A DNA stretch of 64,000 nt from an uncultured Eggerthella sp. (GCA_900542065.1 UQLU01000008.1:58040-122039); one strand, 5' to 3'; shown: positions 27,358-37,009, counted from the first letter of the stretch. Program-made: numbers and translations. The notes: a model not told the origin generated them from the sequence alone.

Positions 27358-28044
27358 TTAAGGCTGCATTGCTGCGCCTGCGTCGCGCAAGAACCCAATT
27401 GCCTCTTCAGGATTTGGCTGAGCAAAAACACCTGATCCAGCAACAAGAACATCAGCCCCTTGCGCACACACAAGCCCGGCGGTACGTTTTGCACTAATGC
27501 CGCCATCCACTTCGATAAGCAAATCGGGGTTAAGACGCGCTGCCATTTCTGCAACCTTGGCAACTCGCTCTTCGCTGCCTTCAATATAGGATTGTCCAGA
27601 AAAGCCAGGAAAGACACTCATTACCAAAACCATATCCAAATCAGCGATATAGGGCTCCAATGATTCAATGGGATAGTCTGGCTTTAAAGTAAGAGCAGGA
27701 TGTGCTCCAGCTCTGCGAATTCGCTCAATTACTGTGCGAACTTCAGAATCATCATGTAACGCTTCCATATGCACAGAAACCCAATCAGCGCCTGCTTCTA
27801 AATACCAATCAAGCTGCTCTAAGGGATTTGAAATCATCAAGTGCACATCGAGCGGAATAGTTGTGATGCGTTTTAGCTGTTTAACGAAAGGAACACCCAG
27901 CGTAAGATTTGGGACAAAATGACCATCCATAACATCTACGTGGATGAAATCAGTGCCACCTCTCTCCAGCATATGAATATCTCGTTCCATATTCATAAAA
28001 TCAGCTGAAAGAATTGAAGGTGCAATTTTTATTTCGCCAAACAC
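27358..28044 (-). CDS. rpe: Ribulose-phosphate 3-epimerase
   Basis: Interconverts ribulose-5-phosphate and xylulose-5-phosphate in the pentose phosphate pathway. The TIM-barrel signature blocks are APSILSADF, HVDVMDGHFVPNLT, DVHLMI, VMSVFPGFSGQ and EVDGGI, with catalytic Asp and metal-binding His residues present. 228 residues, the normal size. Confidence 0.95.
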   Translation of the reverse strand: MFGEIKIAPSILSADFMNMERDIHMLERGGTDFIHVDVMDGHFVPNLTLGVPFVKQLKRITTIPLDVHLMISNPLEQLDWYLEAGADWVSVHMEALHDDSEVRTVIERIRRAGAHPALTLKPDYPIESLEPYIADLDMVLVMSVFPGFSGQSYIEGSEERVAKVAEMAARLNPDLLIEVDGGISAKRTAGLVCAQGADVLVAGSGVFAQPNPEEAIGFLRDAGAAMQP

Positions 28045-28139
28045 CGCTGACCCCTTTCCTGTTTTTGTGATGTAGGCTGATTATATTCAATCGGATTCTT
28101 AGTTGATACTTCTCTAAGACTTTATTTCTTTCTTGTACG

Positions 28140-28637
28140 TCATAATGTATTGGGCGCTTGCTCTTCCAAAGAGATTAAAAATTGTTTTACTGCAGGATTG
28201 GTAACAAACCCTCCCATATCTCCATGCATTCCAATAACACGATGACTGGGAATAAAAAACGGAAGCGGGTTATGGCTACATGCAGAAGAAATCGCATGAA
28301 GACCCTTGGGTGTTCCTAAATCGGACGCCACTTGAGCATAGGTGCGTGTTTGTCCATAAGGAATGGAGAGCACATATTCCCATACCTTTTTCTGAAAAGC
28401 ACTTCCTATAGGATTGAGAGGCAAAGAAAAAGAGGTGCGCTTGTGCGCTAAATATTCCAAGACTTGACTTGATGCCTTGTTAGTTAACGCACACGCCTTA
28501 TACTCGCCTTCAAATTCCGCAACACCAAAGGCAACATGAGTAAGCGCTGATCCATCACAGGCTATAGTTATTCTGCCCATAGGGGTACGATAAATAAAAT
28601 ACGAATGATGGACGGTGTTCATACGCTTTGCAGGCAT
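28140..28637 (-). CDS. Alkyltransferase-family protein (MGMT/Ogt fold) with Ser in place of catalytic Cys
   Basis: Related to O6-alkylguanine-DNA alkyltransferase. The C-terminal domain aligns well: GQTRTYAQVA (the Tyr of the family is present), TPKGLHAISSACSHNP, and IPSHRVIG. In active enzymes this last block is PCHR; here the codon is AGT for Ser. The position of the human arginine finger (Arg128, RAVGGAM) is His (LHAISSA). The 165-residue frame is intact. It could be an alkyltransferase-like DNA-damage sensor, as known ATL proteins replace the Cys with other residues, though they usually have Trp. Annotation pipelines may call it methylated-DNA-cysteine methyltransferase; catalysis by the standard mechanism is not expected. 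Confidence 0.85.
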   Translation of the reverse strand: MPAKRMNTVHHSYFIYRTPMGRITIACDGSALTHVAFGVAEFEGEYKACALTNKASSQVLEYLAHKRTSFSLPLNPIGSAFQKKVWEYVLSIPYGQTRTYAQVASDLGTPKGLHAISSACSHNPLPFFIPSHRVIGMHGDMGGFVTNPAVKQFLISLEEQAPNTL

Positions 28638-28650
28638 GATTTCACTTCAT

Positions 28651-29676
28651 TCATTGAAGCTCTTCAGGGTTCTTCAAGCCCCAAAATTCTGTAGTAAGCG
28701 GTCTGCTGAATAGCTCTGTTGCAATAGCATCCAGTGCGCCATGTTCCCACACAATAGAACGAACCGCTGTCGTTATAGGAAGCTCCACGCCATAGCGCTG
28801 CGCCAAAGGACAAATGGTTTTACAAGCAAGAGCACCTTCTACCACCATATGAGTACGTTCTTCATATGCTTCAAGCGTACCGCCTTGAGCAAGCGCTTTT
28901 CCAAAAGTTCTGTTTCGTGAATGTTCTGAGGTGCAGGTAGCAATCAAATCGCCAGCGCCAGCAAGTCCCATTACGGTAAGCGCGTTACCGCCACACGCTG
29001 TAACAAGGCGACTCATTTCTGCCATACCGCGGGTCATAAGCATTGCCGCTGTGTTGTCGCCATACCCCATGCCATACGAAGCACCTACCGCAATTGCTAT
29101 AACATTTTTGAAAGCAGCGCACAGTTCAACCCCGATGTAGTCTTCGGAGGTATAGCAACGAAACGTTGGCGTCGTAAATAGATCACGAAAATAGCAAGCT
29201 ATTTCTGCATCAGGTGAAGCTATAACGGTGCCCGCCGGAATACCAACCACCACTTCTTCAGCATGATTAGGTCCCGAAAGCGCCGCAAGCCTATTGATAT
29301 TGCCTAAAACTTCCTCAAAAACCTGCATAGGCACTAAACCCGTATCTTCTTCAACGCCTTTTGAGCACAAGATAATCGGGGTAGTTGAAGAAACAAGTGG
29401 CACCAGTTGCTGAGCAAAAGAACGCATGAGGCGAGATGGAGTTACCATCACAATTGCCTCTGCTCCATCGACGCATGCAGCTAAATCGTCAGTAGCAGAA
29501 ATAGTTTCCGCCAGCATTATGCCCGATAAATAACGGGGATTCCGATGCGTTTGAGTAATACCCTGGGCAACTTCAGCTTTGCGCGCCCACATACATACTT
29601 CGTTTCCACCTAAAGCCAATGTTTGCGCTAGAGCAGTTCCCCACGACCCGGCGCCTACAACTGCAATCTTTGCCAT
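28651..29676 (-). CDS. gpsA: NAD(P)-dependent glycerol-3-phosphate dehydrogenase
   Basis: Reduces dihydroxyacetone phosphate to sn-glycerol 3-phosphate for phospholipid synthesis. The N-terminal nucleotide site is VGAGSWGTALAQTLAL, the ALSGPNHAEEVV block follows, and the catalytic lysine is in AAFKNVIAIAVG. A longer open frame exists upstream, but the ATG at 29676 with AAGAGG ahead of it starts the family sequence. It follows plsY by 16 bases, matching the functional order of G3P synthesis and acylation. Confidence 0.95.
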   Translation of the reverse strand: MAKIAVVGAGSWGTALAQTLALGGNEVCMWARKAEVAQGITQTHRNPRYLSGIMLAETISATDDLAACVDGAEAIVMVTPSRLMRSFAQQLVPLVSSTTPIILCSKGVEEDTGLVPMQVFEEVLGNINRLAALSGPNHAEEVVVGIPAGTVIASPDAEIACYFRDLFTTPTFRCYTSEDYIGVELCAAFKNVIAIAVGASYGMGYGDNTAAMLMTRGMAEMSRLVTACGGNALTVMGLAGAGDLIATCTSEHSRNRTFGKALAQGGTLEAYEERTHMVVEGALACKTICPLAQRYGVELPITTAVRSIVWEHGALDAIATELFSRPLTTEFWGLKNPEELQ

Positions 29677-29692
29677 AGCGTGCCTCTTACTT

Positions 29693-30811
29693 TTACTTGG
29701 TTTCTTTTGTTTCTTCAGGCTTCTCTTTCTTATTGGACTCTTCAGATTCCTCAGAACCCTCAGGGATCTCAGACTCATCAGACTTTTCAGATATCTTTTT
29801 GTCTTCTTCCGCAGAATCCTTTTGTGTCTCTTGCGGCGGTTCCTCCTCGGATTCCTCTACGCAAGTATCATCATGGGGTTCTTCTTTAGACTCTTCCTGT
29901 GCTTCGTTAGAATCTCCTTCGTTTGAGTCTGCGTTCTCTGATTCTTCTTTGCTGGAATCTTCTTCGTTAGAATCTTTATCCTCAGAGTCTTCTTTATCGA
30001 AGTCTTCTTTGATTTCTTCTGTTAAATCCTCTTCAGCTTTTTCTAAGTCCTGATCGGCTTGTTCGTTGTCTTCTAGATCCTCATCGGTTTGTTCTTCAGC
30101 ATCAGCTTTCTTATCACCAATTTTGTTTTCATTACCCGCAATAAGTCGCTTGATATTTTCGCGATGAGCCCAAATTACCGTCAGTGCCGCTATGGTGCAA
30201 ATAACAACAGAAATGTAATTACCCGCAAGATAATACATCGAGAAGAAGGGGCATGCCGCTGCCGCCGCAATAGAACCTACAGAGACATACTTTGTCGTAG
30301 CAACCAACACAACAAATATCAGCAGTTCGAGCAACGTTCCCGTTATACCAAAGGTAGAGACAAGGCAACCCACCGCAACAGCGATTCCTTTCCCTCCTTT
30401 AAATTTAAGCCAAGGACTAAAAATATGTCCCCAAATACAACCCAAAAATGCAATGCTTAAACAAATTTGCGTCAGACGATAATGCAAAAAGTTGTTTTCA
30501 GGATTTGGCCCTGTAAGACCTAAGGTAATACAAAATTCATGCAATGCTGTCATATCGGTAAGTACTTGGGTGGCAAATACTGTAGCAATAATGCCTGCAA
30601 CAACGCCCTTGCCGAAATCGAGCACAAACACCGCAGAGCCGCCCACTTTTCCAAGTGTTCTCATAGCGTTTGTAGTCCCAATATTGCCTGAGCCATGTTC
30701 ACGAACGTCTGTGTGATAAAATCCGCGAGAAATAATTACGCCCCAAGGGATAGAACCCAACAAAAACGCAATTAAAAACAACAATCCCAGATAACCAAGA
30801 CAATCAAGCAT
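29693..30811 (-). CDS. plsY: Glycerol-3-phosphate acyltransferase PlsY with long acidic C-terminal tail
   Basis: Membrane enzyme that acylates glycerol-3-phosphate with acyl-phosphate. The conserved cytoplasmic loops are visible: GSIPWGVIIS, GSGNIGTTNAMRTLG, and FKGGKGIAVAVG. The normal enzyme ends about residue 230 at HRENIKRLIAG. A further 138 residues (about 235-372), nearly all Glu, Asp, Ser, Lys, Asn and Gln, form a highly acidic tail not found in typical PlsY. The reading frame and position between der and gpsA show it is the real C-terminus, not a fusion with a known domain. Confidence 0.92.
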   Translation of the reverse strand: MLDCLGYLGLLFLIAFLLGSIPWGVIISRGFYHTDVREHGSGNIGTTNAMRTLGKVGGSAVFVLDFGKGVVAGIIATVFATQVLTDMTALHEFCITLGLTGPNPENNFLHYRLTQICLSIAFLGCIWGHIFSPWLKFKGGKGIAVAVGCLVSTFGITGTLLELLIFVVLVATTKYVSVGSIAAAAACPFFSMYYLAGNYISVVICTIAALTVIWAHRENIKRLIAGNENKIGDKKADAEEQTDEDLEDNEQADQDLEKAEEDLTEEIKEDFDKEDSEDKDSNEEDSSKEESENADSNEGDSNEAQEESKEEPHDDTCVEESEEEPPQETQKDSAEEDKKISEKSDESEIPEGSEESEESNKKEKPEETKETK

Positions 30812-30815
30812 TACA

Positions 30816-32126
30816 TTAGTCCTTCTTCTTAAACTTCATGCGAATCGGCGTACCTTCGAAACCAAAGGTCTGACGAAGACGGTTTTCCAGGTAGCGTTCA
30901 AATGAAGGCTCAATTAAATCGGGGTGATTGCAGAAAAACGTAAAGAAGGGCGGCTCTGTACCCGTCTGCGTAACGTACTTGAGCTTAAGGATGCGCTTTC
31001 CCTTTGAAATGGTGTGACCAAATTCTCGAATATCTTGGAGCCATACATTTAAGCGGCTCGTAGAAATAACCGACGAATACTGTTCGTAGGCAGTATCAAT
31101 CGCATCCCAAATTCGATGAACATTTTTACCCGAAAGTGCTGAAATCGCGATAACAGGAGCATAGCCAACAAAGGTTAAGCGGTCTTCAATGCGTTCGCGA
31201 ATTTCCGCCTTTGCTTCAGGACCCTCAACCAAATCCCATTTGTTAAGCAACACAACCATCGCACAGCCACGTTCTGCTGCCATACCAGCAACACGCTGAT
31301 CCTGGTCGGTAAGACCAAGAGTTGCATCTATTACCAAAAGAACTACTTGAGCTCGGTCGATGGCGCGCATAGCGCGAACGAATCCGTAGTATTCCACATC
31401 TTCATGGACTACGCTCTTCTTACGAAGACCTGCGGTATCAACAATGGTGTAATACCTACCTTCATGTTCTACCGTGGTGTCAATAGCATCGCGCGTTGTT
31501 CCTGCCACATCAGAAACAATAGAGCGATCATTGTTGGTAAGCTTGTTAGTAAGAGAAGATTTTCCCGCATTTGGACGACCAATAATTGCCACATTGACAG
31601 AATCTAATTCGTCTTCTTCAATCTTATCTTCAGGGAACAACGAAACTATTACATCCAGCAAATCACCCGTACCCGTTCCATGAAGCGCAGACACAGGATG
31701 GGGATCGCCTAAACCAAGCTGATAAAATTCCCAGATTTCACCTTCCTGCTTTACACTATCAAGCTTATTTACCGCTAGCAAAACAGGCTTCTTAGAACGA
31801 CGCAAAATACGAGCGACTTCTTCGTCATCTGCATTGATGCCAGTTTGACCATCAACCAAAAAAATAATTACATCTGCTTCATCGGTTGCGGCAAGCGCCT
31901 GAGAGGTAATAGAGCTCTGGAAAGCATCGTCGCTTCCCATTTCAATACCACCAGTATCAATAAGAGTAAAAGAACGACCATTCCAATCAGCAGTGTGATA
32001 CGAACGATCGCGCGTTACGCCACGCATTTCATGAACAATAGCTTCATTGTTTTCCGCAAGGCGGTTTACCATTGTTGATTTACCTACATTAGGACGTCCA
32101 ACAATAGCAACAATAGGTAATGACAT
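30816..32126 (-). CDS. der: Ribosome biogenesis GTPase Der (EngA)
   Basis: Essential GTPase for 50S assembly. Two tandem GTPase domains are seen, with P-loops GRPNVGKSTMV (N-terminus) and GRPNAGKSSLT (middle), DTGG and DTAG switch motifs, and NKLD and NKWD specificity motifs, then a KH-like C-terminal domain. 436 residues is normal. It is separated from plsY by four bases. Confidence 0.96.
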   Translation of the reverse strand: MSLPIVAIVGRPNVGKSTMVNRLAENNEAIVHEMRGVTRDRSYHTADWNGRSFTLIDTGGIEMGSDDAFQSSITSQALAATDEADVIIFLVDGQTGINADDEEVARILRRSKKPVLLAVNKLDSVKQEGEIWEFYQLGLGDPHPVSALHGTGTGDLLDVIVSLFPEDKIEEDELDSVNVAIIGRPNAGKSSLTNKLTNNDRSIVSDVAGTTRDAIDTTVEHEGRYYTIVDTAGLRKKSVVHEDVEYYGFVRAMRAIDRAQVVLLVIDATLGLTDQDQRVAGMAAERGCAMVVLLNKWDLVEGPEAKAEIRERIEDRLTFVGYAPVIAISALSGKNVHRIWDAIDTAYEQYSSVISTSRLNVWLQDIREFGHTISKGKRILKLKYVTQTGTEPPFFTFFCNHPDLIEPSFERYLENRLRQTFGFEGTPIRMKFKKKD

Positions 32127-32195
32127 ATTCGCTCCTCATATGCGGATAATTGCGGATATTTCTTTCTCAAGCTTTCAGGATACCACGGGATGCGG

Positions 32196-33041
32196 TTATA
32201 ACTGATTTAAAAAGGCTACTACACTTTCAATTTGATTGTCAGGAGTAGAAGCACCCGCCGTTACCCCCACTGTTTTGAGACCATGAAACCATTGAGGATC
32301 TATCTCTTCAGGAGACTCGATATGATAAGAATGGCTACAGTGCTGAGAACAAATTTCAAAAAGGCGTGTGGTGTTCGAAGAGTTACGTCCCCCAATTACC
32401 ACCATAGCATCAACTTGTTGAGCAAGCGCAATAGCAGATTTTTGTCGTTGTGTTGTGGCAGAGCAGATAGTGTTTTTAACCTCAACATCAAGCCCGCGCC
32501 CCTCTAAAGCAGAAAGCACTTCAGTAAGCTTTGCTTCAGATTGAGTTGTCTGTACTACTACACCGATTCTTTGCGGTAAATCAAAAGGAATATCATCTAC
32601 GTCGCCAACGATAGTGCATTGACCACCTGCAACACGAGCATGAGCAGAAATCCCTTCCACTTCAGGATGTCCCTCTTCACCCACCACAATGACATGACGA
32701 CCATCGCTAGCCAATTTAGCGGCAGCACGCTGAGCACGCATTACATGAGGGCATGTTGCATCAACTACTTTAAATCCATGTTCTTTAATATCGGTTATTA
32801 CCTGAGGTACTACTCCATGAGATCGAATAACTACCTCATCAGCATTAATTGCCTCCACCGAATCGGCAACATGAATACCCTGTTCCTCAAGTTCAGCAAC
32901 AACACGAGGATTATGAATAAGAGGGCCGAGAGTACAAACCGACCCACTTTCAGCTGAAGCCTTCAAAGTCATATCAAGCGCTCGCTGAACACCATAGCAA
33001 GCACCAGCATGTTCTGCACGAATAACGCTTAATGTGGCCAC
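32196..33041 (-). CDS. ispH: 4-hydroxy-3-methylbut-2-enyl diphosphate reductase
   Basis: Last step of the MEP isoprenoid pathway; an iron-sulfur enzyme. The three cluster cysteines lie in HAGACYGVQRA, DATCPHVMRAQ and NTICSATTQRQ. The active-site segments GHPEVEG and TVGVTAGASTPD are also present. 281 residues, usual. It begins immediately after the plsC stop. The organism therefore uses the MEP route, assuming the rest of the pathway exists elsewhere. Confidence 0.95.
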   Translation of the reverse strand: MATLSVIRAEHAGACYGVQRALDMTLKASAESGSVCTLGPLIHNPRVVAELEEQGIHVADSVEAINADEVVIRSHGVVPQVITDIKEHGFKVVDATCPHVMRAQRAAAKLASDGRHVIVVGEEGHPEVEGISAHARVAGGQCTIVGDVDDIPFDLPQRIGVVVQTTQSEAKLTEVLSALEGRGLDVEVKNTICSATTQRQKSAIALAQQVDAMVVIGGRNSSNTTRLFEICSQHCSHSYHIESPEEIDPQWFHGLKTVGVTAGASTPDNQIESVVAFLNQL

Positions 33042-33872
33042 TTATGACTCCTTTTTATAATCGGGCAAGGTAGCTGGATCAAAAGGCTCAATGGGATGCT
33101 GTTCAAACACCGCAGTGTAATCCTTGGCATCAGGAAATAACTCAACCATATTAATTTCCTGGACAGGACAATTAAACGTAAGTGCATAGGCTTCACGCAT
33201 GGTATACCACGCACAAGCGTCCATTCGCTCATCTTTAGGTAAAAAGTCAAACGAATCAAGCGAAATAGGCTCTCCAAAACGTGCGATTACCTTAGGAAAG
33301 CGCACCCGCTCCCCTTTGCGCTTGATGTTAGCCACATTTTCTAAGCCAAGAGGAACAATGGGCGCCTTACCCATACGAGCAATCAATACCGCGCCAGCAT
33401 GAAGTTCTGGCTTGTTGCTGCCCTTGCTACGCCTGGTACCTTCAGGAAAAATACCAACCCATTCGCCATTTTTAAGCATACGAGCGGCTCGTTTCATCGC
33501 ACTGCGATCGGCGGTGTTTCGCTTGATAGGAAACGCTCCTGCTCGAGAGATTATTTCTCCCAGCAAGTTGTTTCCCGCAACAAAAAGCGAATCACGTGCC
33601 ATCAAACGCAACCACGCACGAGGACGAACCGAAAGAAAAGCAACAACCACATCAAGATACGAATAATGAGGCGCAATGAGCACTGCACCTGTTGTCTTGC
33701 CCTTAAATTTATCTATCACTTCTTGGTTTTCAATTTTCATGCGGAAAAAGACACGAAAAATGAAGTTCAAAATTCCTGCAATAATATAAATTAACAGTCG
33801 TGGAACATGGTTTGTTTGATCATTGCCCATACAGGGACGATCCCAAAATTCCTCATGAACGTTAAATTTCAT
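33042..33872 (-). CDS. plsC: 1-acyl-sn-glycerol-3-phosphate acyltransferase (PlsC family)
   Basis: Adds the second acyl chain to make phosphatidic acid. The catalytic HX4D motif is in APHYSYLDVVVAF and the second block is FPEGTRRSKG, followed by APIVPLGL. An N-terminal hydrophobic helix (about 25-42) anchors it in the membrane. 276 residues. It is adjacent to cmk and ispH and in the same operon as plsY and gpsA, so phospholipid synthesis genes are spread through this run. Confidence 0.92.
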   Translation of the reverse strand: MKFNVHEEFWDRPCMGNDQTNHVPRLLIYIIAGILNFIFRVFFRMKIENQEVIDKFKGKTTGAVLIAPHYSYLDVVVAFLSVRPRAWLRLMARDSLFVAGNNLLGEIISRAGAFPIKRNTADRSAMKRAARMLKNGEWVGIFPEGTRRSKGSNKPELHAGAVLIARMGKAPIVPLGLENVANIKRKGERVRFPKVIARFGEPISLDSFDFLPKDERMDACAWYTMREAYALTFNCPVQEINMVELFPDAKDYTAVFEQHPIEPFDPATLPDYKKES

Positions 33873-33875
33873 GAA

Positions 33876-34547
33876 TTACATCCTTGCTTGTGCCTGAGCG
33901 CAAATCATCGCAATAATATCTTCAATATATTTGCCCGTGGAATCTATCTGAATGGCATCTTCTGCTGGACGCAGTGGTGCTGTATCACGACTCGAATCCA
34001 ATTCATCACGACGAATAATATCGGCAAGAACTTCATCGTAGTCAATAGAACCAACACCACGATCGACATTTTGACGCACACGCCTGTGCGCGCGTTCTTC
34101 AGCTGATGCCGTCAAAAATACCTTTACCTCTGCCTGAGGAAAAACTTCCGTTCCAATATCGCGGCCTTCAACGACATAATTCCCTTGAGAACCAATGCGG
34201 CGCTGCTGTTCAAGCAACGCTTGGCGAACGGCAGGTACCGCAGAGACAGGGGAAACGCTTTTATCGATTTGTGCCGTGCGAATTTCGTCAGTAATTTCCT
34301 GCCCATCAATAAACACACGACGCGGAACGGGATCTCCCTCGACATGACCAAAGCTAATTTCGTGGTCGCGCGCTATTTCTCCAAGTGCTGCTTGATCATC
34401 AAGAGCTACACCATCATTGAGTGCTTTCCAAGCTACCGCGCGATACATCGCACCGGTATCAAGACAAGAAAAACCAAGATTTTTTGCTACCGCTTTTGCG
34501 ACGGTAGATTTACCAGCACCCGAAGGTCCATCTATTGCAATAATCAC
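33876..34547 (-). CDS. cmk: Cytidylate kinase
   Basis: Phosphorylates CMP and dCMP. P-loop GPSGAGKSTVAKA starts at residue 7; the CMP-binding block CLDTGAMYRAVAWKAL and the VVEGRDIGTEVFP motif are typical, and the late RDELDSSRDTAPLRPAEDA segment completes the family pattern. Start overlaps the aroA stop by four bases, so the two are translationally coupled, a common gene order in Gram-positive bacteria. Confidence 0.95.
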   Translation of the reverse strand: MIIAIDGPSGAGKSTVAKAVAKNLGFSCLDTGAMYRAVAWKALNDGVALDDQAALGEIARDHEISFGHVEGDPVPRRVFIDGQEITDEIRTAQIDKSVSPVSAVPAVRQALLEQQRRIGSQGNYVVEGRDIGTEVFPQAEVKVFLTASAEERAHRRVRQNVDRGVGSIDYDEVLADIIRRDELDSSRDTAPLRPAEDAIQIDSTGKYIEDIIAMICAQAQARM

Positions 34548-35869
34548 TGAGCAAGCCCCCTTAATACATCCAAAAAACGAGGGAAGCTTACTGAAATGCA
34601 GTCAAAATCAATAATCTCTACCGCATTGCGCGAGCACAGACCAGCCAAAGCCCACGTCATGGCAAGACGATGGTCTTTGCGAGAATCGAATACCAAACCT
34701 TTAGGTATCTCCAAATCAGGTTGTCCTTCGATATAGAGATTATCGTTTTCTGCCCAGGCATTAACACCCATAAGCTCTAAGCCCTCAATAATAGCCTCAA
34801 GACGATTAGATTCTTTTTTGGTTAATTCATTTACCCCGCGAAATACCGTTATGCCCGAAGCGTGTGCTGCCACAAGGGCAAGAACAGGGATTTCGTCAAT
34901 TTCTGATGCAATATGCTGTGAAGGAATTTCGCAACCACGCAAATTGGGTGTATAGGCCGCTTCAATAATACCGATAGGCTCTTTGCCCTCTGCGGTAAGA
35001 TAGCGAACCTCAATAGAAGCACCCATACGTTCAAGGGTGCGAATGAAACCAACGCGACCAGGGTTCAGGCTTACGTTTTCAATCTGAATTGAGCTTCCTG
35101 GCTTTAGCAATGTTGCGCAAATCAAAAATGCCGCTGATGAAGGATCGCCTGGAACATCGATTTCGTTTGCCTGCAAGGTCACAGGACCTTCTACCCATGC
35201 ACGACGGAAAGCCATACCAGCCTTAACGCCAAATTCAGGCAACATCAGTTCAGTATGATTTCGCGAAATAGCGGGTTCGTTAATAACCGTTTCACCTTTA
35301 GCTCCTAGCCCCGCTAGAAGTACTGCCGTTTTAAGCTGCGCTGACGCCATAGGAGAATCATAGGTAATTGCCTTGAGGTTTGGTGTTCCCATGATGGTTG
35401 CAGGAAGTGTTTCACAGGCTTCAGGCTCAAAACAAACACCCATTTTCATCAATGGCGCAATAATGCGACGCATAGGGCGTTTCTTCAGGGAATCATCACC
35501 AGTAATTTCGACGCGAATATTCCAAGGCGCCAAAATACCCATCAAAAGACGTGCCGTTGTACCAGAATTACCACAATCGATAGGTTCACTGGGCTGCTTT
35601 GGGCCGTTAGATCCCCAACCAGTAATACCACCTGCAAGAGAACCATCAATTTGACGCTCAAGAGCAACATTGGCACCAAGCGCCGACATTGCCGCAATAG
35701 TAGAGCGCACATCAGCGGAGTCCAACACACCCGTTAAACGAGAAGTACCTTGCGCCATAGCAGCAAACATGATGGCACGATGAGAAATCGATTTATCTCC
35801 TGGAACCACCGCAGCGCCATCCAAAGGACGCGCCAGAGGTTCTATACGAGTTGCATTTGGCGAATTCAT
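34544..35869 (-). CDS. aroA: 3-phosphoshikimate 1-carboxyvinyltransferase (EPSP synthase)
   Basis: Sixth step of the shikimate pathway. Recognisable blocks are VPGDKSISHRAIMFAAMA, CGNSGTTARLLMG, KKRPMRRIIAPL, and DSRKDHRLAM near the C-terminus. Length 441 residues is normal. Located between tyrA and cmk, three bases after tyrA. Confidence 0.95.
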   Translation of the reverse strand: MNSPNATRIEPLARPLDGAAVVPGDKSISHRAIMFAAMAQGTSRLTGVLDSADVRSTIAAMSALGANVALERQIDGSLAGGITGWGSNGPKQPSEPIDCGNSGTTARLLMGILAPWNIRVEITGDDSLKKRPMRRIIAPLMKMGVCFEPEACETLPATIMGTPNLKAITYDSPMASAQLKTAVLLAGLGAKGETVINEPAISRNHTELMLPEFGVKAGMAFRRAWVEGPVTLQANEIDVPGDPSSAAFLICATLLKPGSSIQIENVSLNPGRVGFIRTLERMGASIEVRYLTAEGKEPIGIIEAAYTPNLRGCEIPSQHIASEIDEIPVLALVAAHASGITVFRGVNELTKKESNRLEAIIEGLELMGVNAWAENDNLYIEGQPDLEIPKGLVFDSRKDHRLAMTWALAGLCSRNAVEIIDFDCISVSFPRFLDVLRGLAQ

Positions 35870-35872
35870 GAG

Positions 35873-37009
35873 TTACTCCTTAAACAAAGGGTTGAACGAA
35901 ACACTAAATCCAGCCTTGATAAGCTGAGTCGAAAGTTTACCAATATCTCCTTCATCAGTAAGAATAAGATCAAGCACCGCACTTGACGACGTAATATGAT
36001 CTATATCTATAGACTGTACGTTACAACCCGCCTGTGATGCAATAGTTGTTATTTCTGCAATAATGCCAGGGCGGTTTGTAAGAGGAATACGTACTTCCAG
36101 CAAATCCTCGGTTGCAGGTACCCATTTTGCAGGCAGGGCACGACGTGCATTCGCCGCACGATCAAGCAAGGCAGTGAACTGAGGCTTATCGCCATCACGC
36201 AACGTATCCGCATAATCTTTCAGGATGGACTGAATTTCATCAAGACCCTCCACGATGGCGCTACGATTATCAAAAGCAATACCCGTCCAGAGTACGGGCG
36301 ATCCTGCGGCTATGCGAGTAGAGTCCTTAAATCCACCAGCAGCTAAGCGGAACAGCGCCTCTTGGTCTCCCGCATGGCGAACCGCCAATTCAACAAGAGA
36401 AGAAGCTACAAAATGAGGAACATGGCTTACTATAGCCACTACCTCATCATGGGTATCTCGAGGAAGCGAAACTACGCGAGCACCAATGCCTGTTAGCATC
36501 TCGTGCAAATCAGCATAATCTTCGGCGGAAGTTTGTTCATCAGGACACAAAACCCAATGAGCGCCCTGGAACAAAACATCACTTGCTGCTTCAATGCCGC
36601 TCTTTTCTGAACCTGCCATCGGATGACCAGGGATATAGTTTTCAGAATGAACAAGAATGTCTTTTGCTTGCTGACTTACCAATGCCTTAGTCGAACAGGT
36701 ATCGGTTACTACTCCCTGAAAATCAGCATCAGCAATCAAGGTAAAGTAGTCATGAACTACCGGTACGGGCGTTGCGATCATTACCAAATCACATTTATTC
36801 AAAGCCTGCGAAAAATCCTGTGATGCCTCATGTGGGGCCAACATGCCCTCATTAATCCACCCACGCTCTTTAGCTTGAGCAATTGCTTCTTCAGAAGAAT
36901 CAACACCAATAATATAGGAATCGGGATAAGCCGCACGATACGCTATCACAAACGAGGAACCAATCATCCCAAGACCGATAGTCATTATTGTTGTAAAACG
37001 CGTATTCAT
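35873..37009 (-). CDS. tyrA: Prephenate dehydrogenase with C-terminal ACT domain
   Basis: Oxidative decarboxylation of prephenate toward tyrosine. The NAD site is IGLGMIGSSFVIAYRAA, and the active-site histidine is in IPGHPMAGSEKSG. An ACT regulatory domain occupies the last ~75 residues (LEVRIPLTNRPGIIAEITTI), predicting feedback control by an aromatic amino acid. The open frame extends upstream, but the ATG at 37009 near an AAAAAGGA is the family start; the ribosome site is slightly far (ten bases). Confidence 0.92.
   Translation of the reverse strand: MNTRFTTIMTIGLGMIGSSFVIAYRAAYPDSYIIGVDSSEEAIAQAKERGWINEGMLAPHEASQDFSQALNKCDLVMIATPVPVVHDYFTLIADADFQGVVTDTCSTKALVSQQAKDILVHSENYIPGHPMAGSEKSGIEAASDVLFQGAHWVLCPDEQTSAEDYADLHEMLTGIGARVVSLPRDTHDEVVAIVSHVPHFVASSLVELAVRHAGDQEALFRLAAGGFKDSTRIAAGSPVLWTGIAFDNRSAIVEGLDEIQSILKDYADTLRDGDKPQFTALLDRAANARRALPAKWVPATEDLLEVRIPLTNRPGIIAEITTIASQAGCNVQSIDIDHITSSSAVLDLILTDEGDIGKLSTQLIKAGFSVSFNPLFKE

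Noticed and set aside
28140..28637. Pseudogene call for the alkyltransferase homologue
   Set aside because: The frame is complete with normal length and conserved fold; the Ser substitution alone does not show decay.
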